A stretch of 19,437 nucleotides of DNA. Origin: CAYNLG01 sp964397995. GTDB taxonomy: Bacteria; Planctomycetota; Phycisphaerae; FEN-1346. Below are positions 1 to 6,366 of this stretch, in pieces. The stretch lies in contig CAYNLG010000071.1 of assembly GCA_964397995.1 (NCBI GenBank), positions 1 through 19,437 on the forward strand, read 5' to 3'. The position numbers were made by a program, and so were the translations under genes. Every line of letters begins with the position of its first letter. Position 1 is the stretch's first letter. The notes beneath the pieces are model-generated. The model had not been told where the DNA came from, did no database searches, and worked only from the letters and a program-made list of their open reading frames with translations.

Positions 1-73
1 AGCCAACGCCAGGCGGCCGCCTAGTGCCAAAATCCGTAGTCACACCCCGGCGACCCACGCGGGCATTTTAGGG

Positions 74-101
74 TTGCATGCCGCCGGGCAGGGGCTAGAA
101 T
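74..101 (+). promoter_or_regulatory. sigma70-like promoter of the rpsP operon
   Basis: A -35 element TTGCAT (74-79) and a -10 element TAGAAT (96-101) are separated by 16 bp. The -10 matches TATAAT at five of six positions. Transcription would begin near 108, leaving a leader of about 59 nt before rpsP. No better promoter is visible between here and the gene. The call rests on motif matching only. Confidence 0.55.
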
Positions 102-128
102 ACTCGGTTCTCTCGGCAGGCTGAGTCT

Positions 129-148
129 GCGCCGTCCGGAGACGGCGC
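129..148 (+). promoter_or_regulatory. perfect hairpin in the rpsP leader
   Basis: GCGCCGTC (129-136) and GACGGCGC (141-148) form a perfect 8-bp stem closed by the tetraloop CGGA. The stem ends 5 nt before the rpsP Shine-Dalgarno sequence (AAGGAG, 154-159). No U-tract follows, so it is not an intrinsic terminator. Its position suits a translational control element or an mRNA-stabilising 5' stem. Autoregulation by a ribosomal protein is possible but not shown. Confidence 0.5.
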
Positions 149-166
149 TCAAAAAGGAGCCACAGG

Positions 167-697
167 GTGGCTGTTCGCATTCGACTCAAACGCTTGGGCC
201 GGCGGAACCGCGCGTTCTGGCGGATCTGCGCGACCGACAAACGGGCCGCACGCGACGGCAAGGTGATCGAGGAACTCGGGTGGTACGACCCGCACCTCGG
301 CAACGAGGAGAAGGTCCGCCTGGACCGGGACCGCGTCCGCCACTGGCTGAAGGTCGGCGCGACCCCCTCCGAGACCGTCGAGCAGCTGCTGCTGCACGTG
401 GGCATCAACACCAAGGGCGACGAGGTGGACCCGCGGCCGTGGCCGAAGAAGAAGACGCCCCCGCCGCTGGCGGCCCCGCGCGTGGCGGCGGCGAAGGCGG
501 CCGAGACGGCCGACGCCGCCGAGGCCGACGCCGGCGAGGCCGCGACCGCCACGGCGGAGGCTCCCGCCCCGGAGGCCGAGGCGACCGAGGCGGAAGCCCC
601 GGCACCGGCCGAGGACGCCGCCGAGGCCCCGGCTGAAAAGGCCGACGAGGACGCGCCCGACGACGACACCGAGGCGCCCAAGAGCGAGGGCCAGTAG
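167..697 (+). CDS. rpsP: 30S ribosomal protein S16 with long acidic C-terminal tail
   Basis: This is small-subunit ribosomal protein S16, needed for 30S assembly. Residues 1 to about 95 are the conserved family core, beginning MAVRIRLKRLGRRNRAFWRI and including the ELGWYDPH segment. The start is a GTG, chosen because it is preceded by AAGGAG with 7 nt spacing and gives the canonical MAVRIRL N-terminus. Bacterial S16 is usually about 80-90 residues; this one has 176 because of a tail (about 97-176) made almost entirely of Ala, Glu, Pro and Asp. A shorter tail of the same composition occurs on L19 in the same operon. It is followed 19 nt later by trmD; rimM, often found between the two, is absent. 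Identity is certain; the role of the tail is unknown. Confidence 0.97.
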   Translation: MAVRIRLKRLGRRNRAFWRICATDKRAARDGKVIEELGWYDPHLGNEEKVRLDRDRVRHWLKVGATPSETVEQLLLHVGINTKGDEVDPRPWPKKKTPPPLAAPRVAAAKAAETADAAEADAGEAATATAEAPAPEAEATEAEAPAPAEDAAEAPAEKADEDAPDDDTEAPKSEGQ

Positions 698-716
698 CGC
701 CCCCGGAGGGCGGCGC

Positions 717-1445
717 ATGACCCTGCGGGTCGACGTCATCACCCTCTTCCCGGAGGCGCTCGACGGCATCCTCGACGCGAGCATCCTCGGCCGCGCCCGA
801 CGCGAGGGACGCCTCGAGGTCGCCCTGACGAACCTCCGCGACTTCGCCTCGGACGCGCGCGGCACGGTGGACGACAAGCCGTTCGGCGGCGGGCCGGGCA
901 TGGTGCTCCTGTGCGAGCCCGTGTTCCGGGCCGTCGAGCACGTGCGGGGGCTGGACGCGCGGCCGGCGACGGTCGTGCTGCTGACGCCCCAGGGGAGGCG
1001 GCTCGAGCACGGCGTCGTCCGCGACCTCGCCGGACGCGAGCGGCTGGTGCTGGTGTGCGGCCATTACGAGGGGTTCGACGAGCGAATCCGGACGCTCGCG
1101 GACCTGGAGCTGTCGATCGGCGACTATGTGCTGACCGGCGGCGAGCTGCCGGCCCTGGTGGTCATCGACGCGGTGACCCGCCACGTGCCGGGCGTGCTCG
1201 GCGCCGACGACGCCCTGGCCGAAGAGAGCTTCGCCTCGGGGCTGCTGGAGTACCCGCAGTATACGCGGCCGCGGACGTTCCGCGGCATGGACGTGCCGGA
1301 GGTGCTGCTGTCGGGGCATCACGCGGAGATCGCCCGCTGGCGGGCCGAACAGGCCGCGCGGCGGACGCGTGACCGGCGGGGCGACCTCCTGGGTGAGGAC
1401 GAGGACGGACCGAACGCCGATGCTGGCCGCGGTCGGACTGCTTGA
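717..1445 (+). CDS. trmD: tRNA (guanine-37-N1)-methyltransferase
   Basis: TrmD methylates G37 next to the anticodon of tRNAs reading CNN and related codons, using S-adenosylmethionine, and so prevents +1 frameshifting. The SPOUT-family signatures are present: DVITLFPE at the N-terminus, KPFGGGPGMV near residue 55, the knot motif GHYEGFDERI and SIGDYVLTGGELPA. The C-terminal helical domain includes the YTRP and HHAEIARWR segments. Its 242 residues are normal for the family. The ATG follows GGAGGG (705-710). The last 26 nt overlap a small ORF in another frame, and rplS follows, so rpsP-trmD-rplS is presumably one transcript. Confidence 0.97.
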   Translation: MTLRVDVITLFPEALDGILDASILGRARREGRLEVALTNLRDFASDARGTVDDKPFGGGPGMVLLCEPVFRAVEHVRGLDARPATVVLLTPQGRRLEHGVVRDLAGRERLVLVCGHYEGFDERIRTLADLELSIGDYVLTGGELPALVVIDAVTRHVPGVLGADDALAEESFASGLLEYPQYTRPRTFRGMDVPEVLLSGHHAEIARWRAEQAARRTRDRRGDLLGEDEDGPNADAGRGRTA

Positions 1446-1599
1446 GTCGCTGGTCCTGGCGGCCTTTGCCATCGGCCTGTTTCTGGGCGGAACGGTGATC
1501 GCGCTGGTGGTCCGGTGGGCCCGAAGCGAGCACCGCGACGCCGCCCGGCGCGAGAAGGAAAGGCGAAGTCATGCGGAAAGCCGCGATCGAACGCGTTGA
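1420..1599 (+). CDS. possible small single-pass membrane protein
   Basis: I do not recognise this 59-residue ORF. It begins MLAAVGLLESLVLAAFAIGL, has one strongly hydrophobic stretch (about residues 4-32) and then a highly charged Arg/Glu/Asp tail, as in a single-pass inner-membrane peptide with a cytoplasmic tail. Without it there would be a 125-nt gap between trmD and rplS. It overlaps trmD by 26 nt and rplS by 29 nt, as expected for coupled genes. The ribosome-binding site is weak (a GAGGAC stretch at 1401-1406). An upstream in-frame start at 1369 would lie entirely within trmD and is less likely. The hydrophobic-then-charged pattern argues for a real gene, but chance coding in GC-rich DNA cannot be excluded. 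Confidence 0.45.
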   Translation: MLAAVGLLESLVLAAFAIGLFLGGTVIALVVRWARSEHRDAARREKERRSHAESRDRTR

Positions 1600-2032
1600 G
1601 GCCGAGTTCCTGGCGACCGAACGCCCCGACATCCACATCGGCGACACCGTCGAGGTGGGCGTCCGCATCGTCGAGGGCGACAAGGAACGCGTCCAGGTCT
1701 TCAGCGGGACGGTCATTGCCCGGAAGGGCGGCGGGGCGACCGAGACGTTCACCGTCCGGCGCATCGTCGCCGGCGAAGGCGTCGAGCGGACCTTCCCCCT
1801 CCATTCGCCGCACCTCGCCTTCGTCCGCGTCGTCCGCTCCGGCAAGGTCCGCCGCGCCAAGCTCTACTACCTCCGCCAGCGCGTCGGCAAGGCCACCCGC
1901 CTAGCCGAACGCCGCCGCGAGGTCGGCACCGTGACTTACCGCGAGGAAGCCCCGGCCGAGGCCGAGACGGCATCGGAGACCGCCGAGGCCGCGGCGGAGG
2001 CCGAGCCCCCCGCCGACGAGGCCCAGGCCTAG
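1571..2032 (+). CDS. rplS: 50S ribosomal protein L19
   Basis: L19 sits at the 30S-50S interface. The family core is unmistakable: IGDTVEVGVRIVEGDKERVQ, then FSGTVIARKGGG, ETFTVRRI, GVERTFPLHSP and GKVRRAKLYYLR. The core occupies about residues 1-120. A tail of about 30 residues rich in Glu, Ala and Pro follows and resembles the longer S16 tail. The ATG at 1571 follows AAGGAAAGG with suitable spacing and leaves an N-terminus a few residues shorter than in Escherichia coli. This appears to be the last gene of the rpsP-trmD operon; no U-tailed terminator is visible after it, so read-through into the ABC exporter gene is possible. Confidence 0.96.
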   Translation: MRKAAIERVEAEFLATERPDIHIGDTVEVGVRIVEGDKERVQVFSGTVIARKGGGATETFTVRRIVAGEGVERTFPLHSPHLAFVRVVRSGKVRRAKLYYLRQRVGKATRLAERRREVGTVTYREEAPAEAETASETAEAAAEAEPPADEAQA

Positions 2033-2129
2033 CCCGCGCCCGACCCCGCCCGCCGCGGCGAGCCGCCCGGGGCCGATGACGCCCCGGACCGTGGCCGGGC
2101 GACCACCCGAGCCGGCTCGGGGACGGCTG

Positions 2130-4157
2130 ATGCGCGCATTCCTGAAGGCCCTCCGGTACGCCTGGCCCTACCGCGGGCGCCTCGCCCTGGCGTGGCTCTG
2201 CGCCGTCCTCATCGCCGCCCTCTGGGCCGGCTCCATCAGCGCCATCCTGCCGACGTTCAACCTGCTCTTCCAGCCGCCGGCGCGCGGCGTGCGGTTCGAG
2301 GTGGTGGCCGACCCGGCCGGGGGCGAGCCGGCGCGCGTCCTCGAGGCTGACGCGTCCTGGACCGTCGTCCGCGACCCGGCCGTCGACCGATTCGCTGTTG
2401 AGGGCGAGACCGTCCGCGTCGCCCCGGACGTCGAGGTGCTGCGGCCGGAGACGGGCCTCGCGCGCCTCGCCCACAAGGCCGAGCGCGCGGGCCGCTTCTA
2501 CGCCCCCGCCGTCCGGGCCCTGGCCGACCGGCTCCCGGAGGACCGCTTCGAGGCCCTCGCCTGGATCATGGGCCTCGTCATCGCGATGACGATCGCCCGC
2601 GGCGGCCTGATGTACGTCAACGAGTACCTCGTCGGCCACGCCGTCTACCGTGCGACGCTCACGCTGCGGCTGCGGGTCTACGAGCACGTGCTCCGGTCGC
2701 GGCTGTCGCGGGTCTCGGACGTCGGGGCGGGCGACATCCTCAGCCGCTTCCAGCAGGACGTCTTCCTGATCAGCGAGGGCATGAAGACCGTCCTCGGCAA
2801 GGTCTTCCGCGAGCCGCTCCGGGCGATCGCCTGCCTAGTGCTGGCCGTCTGGATCGGCATCGCCATCGACCCGATGCTGCCCGTGGTGGTGCTCGTGGCC
2901 GGGCCGCTCGTCGGGGTGCTGGTGCAGCGGTTCGCGCGGCTGATGCGGCGGTCGAGCCGCAAGCAGCTCGAGAGCTACGCCCAGCTCGTCACGATCCTCG
3001 AGGAGAGCCTCTTCGGCCTCCGCGTCGTCAAGGCCTACCGGCTGGAGGCCCACGCGCGGCGGCGGTTCTTCCGGGCCAGCCGGCGCCTGCTCAAGCAGAT
3101 GCTCCGCGCGGTCCGCGTCGACGCCGTCACCAGCCCCGCCGTCGAGACCATCTTCACCGTCGCCGCCGCGGCCGCCGTCGTGCTGGGCGGCAAGCTCCTC
3201 GTGGAGCGGTCGATGGAGGGCGGCGGGGGCGTCGAGGAACTGACCACGTTCTTCGGGTTCCTCGTCGGCGCACTCGACCCCGTCCGCAAGCTCTCGAACG
3301 TCTCGAACCGGGTCCAGCAGGCCGAGAGCGGGGCCGAGCGCCTCTTCGCCCTGGCGGCGGCCGACCCGGAGCCCCGCTACGGCGCCGCCGGGCGCGCCCT
3401 GCCCCGCCATCGCCAGGCCATCGCCCTCCGCGACGTGGCCTTCACCTACGACGGCCGCACCCGCGTCCTCGACGGCGTCAATCTCCACATCCGCCACGGC
3501 GAGGTCGTCGCCGTCATCGGCCGGACGGGGTGCGGCAAAACGACGCTCGTCAGCCTGGTGCCGCGGCTCCTGGAGCCGACCGAGGGGCGCATCGAGATCG
3601 ACGGTATCGACCTGGCGGATGTGACGCTCCGCAGCCTCCGCGACCAAGTCGCCATCGTGCCGCAGGAGCCGGTCCTCTTTGCCGAGACGATCGCCCAGAA
3701 CATCGCCCTCGGGGCGCTCAGCCCGCGGGGCGGGTGGCCCGACCGGGACGAGATCGAAGCCGCCGCCCGGGCCGCCCACGCCGACGCCTTCATCCGCACC
3801 CTGCCCGACGGCTACGACACGCTCGTGGGCGGTCACGGCGCGACGCTCTCCGGCGGCGAACGCCAGCGCGTCGCCCTGGCCCGGGCCATCATCCGTGACC
3901 CGGCCATCCTCATCCTGGACGAGGCGACCAGCGCCCTGGACGAGGAGACCCAGGCCCTCATCCAGGAGGCCCTCGCCCGCTTCGTCGAGGGCCGCACGAC
4001 GCTCCTCATCGCCCACCGGCTGAGCACCCTCTCGATCGCCGACCGCATCGTCGTCATGGACGCCGGCCGCATCGTCGGCGTCGGCACGCACGACGAGCTC
4101 CTGGCCGACTGCGAGCCGTACCGGCGGCTCCGGGAGGTCGGGCTGGACGGCGCGTAA
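2130..4157 (+). CDS. ABC exporter, fused permease-ATPase (MsbA-like)
   Basis: This is a half-transporter of the lipid/drug exporter type that would dimerise in the inner membrane and move a lipid or other hydrophobic substrate outward. TM1 is at about residues 17-40, TM2 starts near 143, and further membrane helices follow to about 400. The nucleotide-binding domain has Walker A GRTGCGKTT (about 464), the Q-loop PQEPVLF, the signature LSGGERQR (about 573), Walker B ILILDEATSALD (about 593) and the H-loop AHRLST (about 627). Between TM1 and TM2 lies a polar insert of about 90-100 residues, much longer than the usual loop. An upstream ATG at 2076 exists, but its 18 extra residues do not look like the family; the ATG at 2130 gives MRAFLKALRYAWPYRG. 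The substrate cannot be deduced. Confidence 0.9.
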   Translation: MRAFLKALRYAWPYRGRLALAWLCAVLIAALWAGSISAILPTFNLLFQPPARGVRFEVVADPAGGEPARVLEADASWTVVRDPAVDRFAVEGETVRVAPDVEVLRPETGLARLAHKAERAGRFYAPAVRALADRLPEDRFEALAWIMGLVIAMTIARGGLMYVNEYLVGHAVYRATLTLRLRVYEHVLRSRLSRVSDVGAGDILSRFQQDVFLISEGMKTVLGKVFREPLRAIACLVLAVWIGIAIDPMLPVVVLVAGPLVGVLVQRFARLMRRSSRKQLESYAQLVTILEESLFGLRVVKAYRLEAHARRRFFRASRRLLKQMLRAVRVDAVTSPAVETIFTVAAAAAVVLGGKLLVERSMEGGGGVEELTTFFGFLVGALDPVRKLSNVSNRVQQAESGAERLFALAAADPEPRYGAAGRALPRHRQAIALRDVAFTYDGRTRVLDGVNLHIRHGEVVAVIGRTGCGKTTLVSLVPRLLEPTEGRIEIDGIDLADVTLRSLRDQVAIVPQEPVLFAETIAQNIALGALSPRGGWPDRDEIEAAARAAHADAFIRTLPDGYDTLVGGHGATLSGGERQRVALARAIIRDPAILILDEATSALDEETQALIQEALARFVEGRTTLLIAHRLSTLSIADRIVVMDAGRIVGVGTHDELLADCEPYRRLREVGLDGA

Positions 4158-4176
4158 GTCGGGCGGTCCCTGAGAC

Positions 4177-4217
4177 TTATCCACAGGCCGCAACCTTCCA
4201 CAGGCCGCCGTGGATAA
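4177..4217 (+). promoter_or_regulatory. DnaA box cluster upstream of dnaA
   Basis: There is a perfect consensus DnaA box TTATCCACA at 4177-4185, a degenerate one CCTTCCACA at 4194-4202, and an inverted one CGTGGATAA at 4209-4217 (TTATCCACG on the minus strand, one mismatch). The first two share TCCACAGGCCG with a 17-nt period. Three boxes in 41 bp directly upstream of dnaA fit an oriC component or a DnaA autoregulatory site. Confidence 0.7.
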
Positions 4218-4241
4218 CCTGTTGAAAGGCGGGGGAGTCCG

Positions 4242-4253
4242 CCGTAAGCCCTT
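4242..4253 (+). repeat. left arm of a 12-bp inverted repeat flanking dnaA
   Basis: CCGTAAGCCCTT here is the exact reverse complement of 6245-6256 on the other side of dnaA. The arm also opens a local imperfect palindrome (4245-4269). A partly overlapping 22-nt stretch (4252-4273) is a direct repeat of 6236-6257, matching at 17 of 22 positions by hand count. Confidence 0.6.
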
Positions 4254-4523
4254 GTCTATGAAAGGCTTAGGCGCGCCACCGCGCCACGCGGCATGTTGAG
4301 AAAGACGCCCCCCGTCAAGGTGCTCACACCTTGCGCCCAAAGGCCGCCCCATGGCCCCTGGACGGCTTTCCTGGGGGCAGTCGGGGATTCTTTGGGCCCC
4401 GGCCTGGGGTCCGCGCGGCACCGGATTTGCATGGGCCGCGGCGCCGCGTGCAGCTTCGTTCATGTGTCTGGGGCCGGCGCGACGGCGCCGGCGCCGAACG
4501 CCCGGATGCCGGCCATGTTTGCG

Positions 4524-4552
4524 TTGACGACACACGCGCTTTCTGGTAGGAA
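4524..4552 (+). promoter_or_regulatory. candidate dnaA promoter
   Basis: TTGACG (4524-4529, five of six to consensus) is followed after 17 bp by TAGGAA (4547-4552, three of six). Transcription from here would give a leader of about 170 nt before dnaA. The -10 is poor, so the assignment is tentative. Confidence 0.3.
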
Positions 4553-4730
4553 GGGACGCAGCGCGGCACCCCGTCGGCTGGCGGACCCGGGATGCGGGTT
4601 CGGACCGGTCGGCGACTCCGTTCCGCCTGCCCGCGCGGCAGGCCCGGCCGCGGGGAGGTCGCGTCCTCACGTGTCGCTGGCGCGCCTGCCGCCATCGCGG
4701 CGGGCTTCGCGCGGAGAAGGGAGCCGGCTT

Positions 4731-6044
4731 ATGGCATCGGACCTGTGGCGGGAAACGCTGGCTCACCTGCAGGACGAGTCGGCCGGCCTCACCCTCCCGC
4801 CCTGGCTCGGTGACGCCGAGCTCGAAACCGTCGACGGCGACAACTGCCGCGTCCTCCTCCCGCAGGACGTCCCGGGGGACGACGTGTCGGCGGCCCTTCG
4901 CTCCGCCGTCGAGCAGGCCGTCTGCAACACGGTCGGCCGCGAGGTCCGCATCGAGTTCGGCCGGCCCGCCCTGAGCGAGCCGCGGGTCCCGGCCGCGGTG
5001 CCGCGCGGCCCGGGCGGCGAGCCGCTCCAGCTCAATCCCCTCTACACCTTCGGCAACTTCGTGACCGGGCCCTGCAACCGCCTGGCCCACGCCGCCGCCC
5101 TGGCCGTCTCCGACATGCCTGGCCGCGCCTACAACCCCCTGTTCCTCCACGCCAACGTCGGTCTCGGCAAGAGCCACCTGCTCCAGGCCATCTGCCACAA
5201 GATCCAGAACGGCCGCGACGGCGCCGCCGTCATGTATGTCTCCTGCGAGGAGTTCGTCAACCGCTTCATCGCCGCTATCGCCAAGGGGGAAATCGAAAGC
5301 TTCCGGTACCGGTTCCGCCACCTCGACATGCTCATCATCGACGACGTCCAGTTCCTCGTCGAGAAGGACCGGACCCAGGAAGAGTTCTTCCACACCTTCA
5401 ACACCCTGTACCAGGCCCAGAAGCAGGTGGTCCTTTCGAGCGACTCGCCGCCCCACGAAATCCCCAGCCTGGAAGAGCGCCTCATCAGCCGCTTCAAGTG
5501 GGGCCTGGTCGCCCGCATCGACCGGCCCAGCTACGAGACCCGCGTCGCCATCGTCCAGAAGAAGGCGGAGCTGCGCGGCCACGAGCTGCCCGAGGCGGTC
5601 GTCCGCTACATCGCCTCGACCGTCGACTCGAACAACCGCGAGCTCGAGGGCGCCGTCGTCCGCGTCCTCGGCTACGCCTCGCTCTGCAACCGCCAACTCG
5701 ACCTCGACCTGGCGAAGGAGGCCCTCCGCGACCTCGCCACCGCCCCGACCCGGACCGTCACCATCCAAGACGTCACCGACTCGGTCCTGAAGCGGTACTC
5801 CGTCCGGCTGAGCGACCTCCAGGGCAAGCGACGGACCCAGTCGGTCGCGCTGCCCCGCCAAGTGTGCATGTACCTGGCGCGGCGGTTGACGGGATGCAGC
5901 CTCGAAGAGATCGGCGCGTTCTTCGGCGGGCGCGACCACACGACGGTCCTGCACGGAGCACGGAAGATCGAGCGCCTCGTCCGGCGCGACGCCGCCTTCC
6001 GCGGACTGGTCGAGGCAATCGAGCGCGATGTCCTTCGGACATGA
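4731..6044 (+). CDS. dnaA: chromosomal replication initiator protein DnaA
   Basis: DnaA is the AAA+ ATPase that binds DnaA boxes at oriC, opens the duplex and recruits helicase. A short domain I lies at about residues 1-75, followed by a short linker. The AAA+ core starts around NPLYTFGNFV and has Walker A ANVGLGKSHL (about 141-150), Walker B LIIDDVQFL (about 200) and the sensor/Arg-finger segment SLEERLISRFKWGL. The C-terminal DNA-binding domain carries the signature FFGGRDHTTVLHGARKIE (about 398-415). The ATG at 4731 is chosen over an upstream in-frame ATG at 4293 because AAGGGAG (4717-4723) precedes it with 7 nt spacing and MASDLWRETL looks like a DnaA N-terminus. At 437 residues it is of normal length. 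Flanking DnaA boxes suggest autoregulation and an adjacent origin. Confidence 0.96.
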   Translation: MASDLWRETLAHLQDESAGLTLPPWLGDAELETVDGDNCRVLLPQDVPGDDVSAALRSAVEQAVCNTVGREVRIEFGRPALSEPRVPAAVPRGPGGEPLQLNPLYTFGNFVTGPCNRLAHAAALAVSDMPGRAYNPLFLHANVGLGKSHLLQAICHKIQNGRDGAAVMYVSCEEFVNRFIAAIAKGEIESFRYRFRHLDMLIIDDVQFLVEKDRTQEEFFHTFNTLYQAQKQVVLSSDSPPHEIPSLEERLISRFKWGLVARIDRPSYETRVAIVQKKAELRGHELPEAVVRYIASTVDSNNRELEGAVVRVLGYASLCNRQLDLDLAKEALRDLATAPTRTVTIQDVTDSVLKRYSVRLSDLQGKRRTQSVALPRQVCMYLARRLTGCSLEEIGAFFGGRDHTTVLHGARKIERLVRRDAAFRGLVEAIERDVLRT

Positions 6045-6215
6045 GTCACGACCCGTCGCCGTCACGGCGGCGCGGGGTTGCTGTGGAAAGCCGGTGGCGC
6101 CCCGTCGGCGCCAGGGGTGGCGCACCCGGCCGGCCGGTGGCGCTCGCCAGGGCGCCACGGCTGGCGCCGCGTCGCGCCAAGGCCCGATTCACCGCTTTTC
6201 CACAGGCGGCGGGGC

Positions 6216-6244
6216 TTGCCAGGCGGCGCAACATTTTGTCTAAT
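6216..6244 (+). promoter_or_regulatory. sigma70-like promoter of dnaN
   Basis: TTGCCA (6216-6221) and TCTAAT (6239-6244) are spaced by 17 bp, and each matches consensus at five of six positions. A DnaA-box-like site ends 11 bp upstream of the -35, so DnaA could modulate it. The expected start is near 6251, giving a leader of about 116 nt. Confidence 0.6.
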
Positions 6245-6256
6245 AAGGGCTTACGG
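6245..6256 (-). repeat. right arm of a 12-bp inverted repeat flanking dnaA
   Basis: AAGGGCTTACGG is the exact reverse complement of 4242-4253. It lies immediately after the dnaN -10 element, around the expected transcription start, so a protein bound here could act on dnaN as well as on the origin. Confidence 0.6.
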
Positions 6257-6306
6257 GGAGCGACCCACGGGCGCCACCGTTTCCAACAGTGTTAAGACGA
6301 CGGCGC

Positions 6307-6331
6307 CTTTGTTTACACGAGGCTAACAAAG
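6307..6331 (+). promoter_or_regulatory. hairpin in the dnaN leader
   Basis: CTTTGTT (6307-6313) pairs with AACAAAG (6325-6331) across an 11-nt loop. It is AT-rich against a GC-rich background and lies about 22 nt before the dnaN ribosome-binding site. It could be a regulator-binding palindrome or an RNA hairpin; no U-tract follows. Confidence 0.35.
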
Positions 6332-6366
6332 ACACGGACTCGGCTGCACCACGGAGGACCTCGCTC

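Larger units (their letters stand above)
4158..4730 (+). other. long intergenic region upstream of dnaA, candidate oriC part 1
   Basis: This 573-bp non-coding stretch holds a cluster of DnaA boxes near its left end, an imperfect inverted repeat (TAAGCC 4245-4250 with GGCTTA 4264-4269), two copies of the heptamer GCGCCAC (4273-4279, 4281-4287) and a candidate promoter. The reading frame of dnaA stays open back to 4293, but those 146 codons have no resemblance to DnaA and lack a ribosome-binding site, so I treat the region as untranslated. From about 4290 to 4520 I see no motif beyond GC-rich sequence. Confidence 0.6.
6045..6366 (+). other. dnaA-dnaN intergenic region, candidate oriC part 2
   Basis: This 322-bp non-coding stretch contains DnaA-box-like sites TTTTCCACA (6196-6204, one mismatch) and the minus-strand CTTTCCACA (6082-6090, two mismatches). 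It also holds three direct copies of GGTGGCGC (6093-6100, 6116-6123, 6136-6143), inverted copies of its core at 6152-6158 and 6271-6278, and an AT-rich segment (6231-6246) that could be an unwinding element. A strong promoter for dnaN overlaps that segment. The layout resembles the second half of a bipartite origin. Confidence 0.6.

Noticed and set aside
1..24. Possible end of an upstream gene (a frame ending in TAG at 22-24)
   Set aside because: Only seven codons are visible and nothing identifies the frame or the product.
4232..4260. A dnaA promoter built on TCTATG (4255-4260), by analogy with the dnaN -10
   Set aside because: There is no -35-like sequence at the matching distance upstream.
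4293..4730. In-frame extension of DnaA by 146 residues from an upstream ATG
   Set aside because: The residues have no DnaA character and no ribosome-binding site, and ATG 4731 has a strong AAGGGAG. Missing stop codons are expected in GC-rich DNA.
2835..6158. 1107-residue open frame on the minus strand
   Set aside because: It spans the exporter and dnaA in antisense and the protein is low-complexity; a shadow caused by GC-rich codon use.
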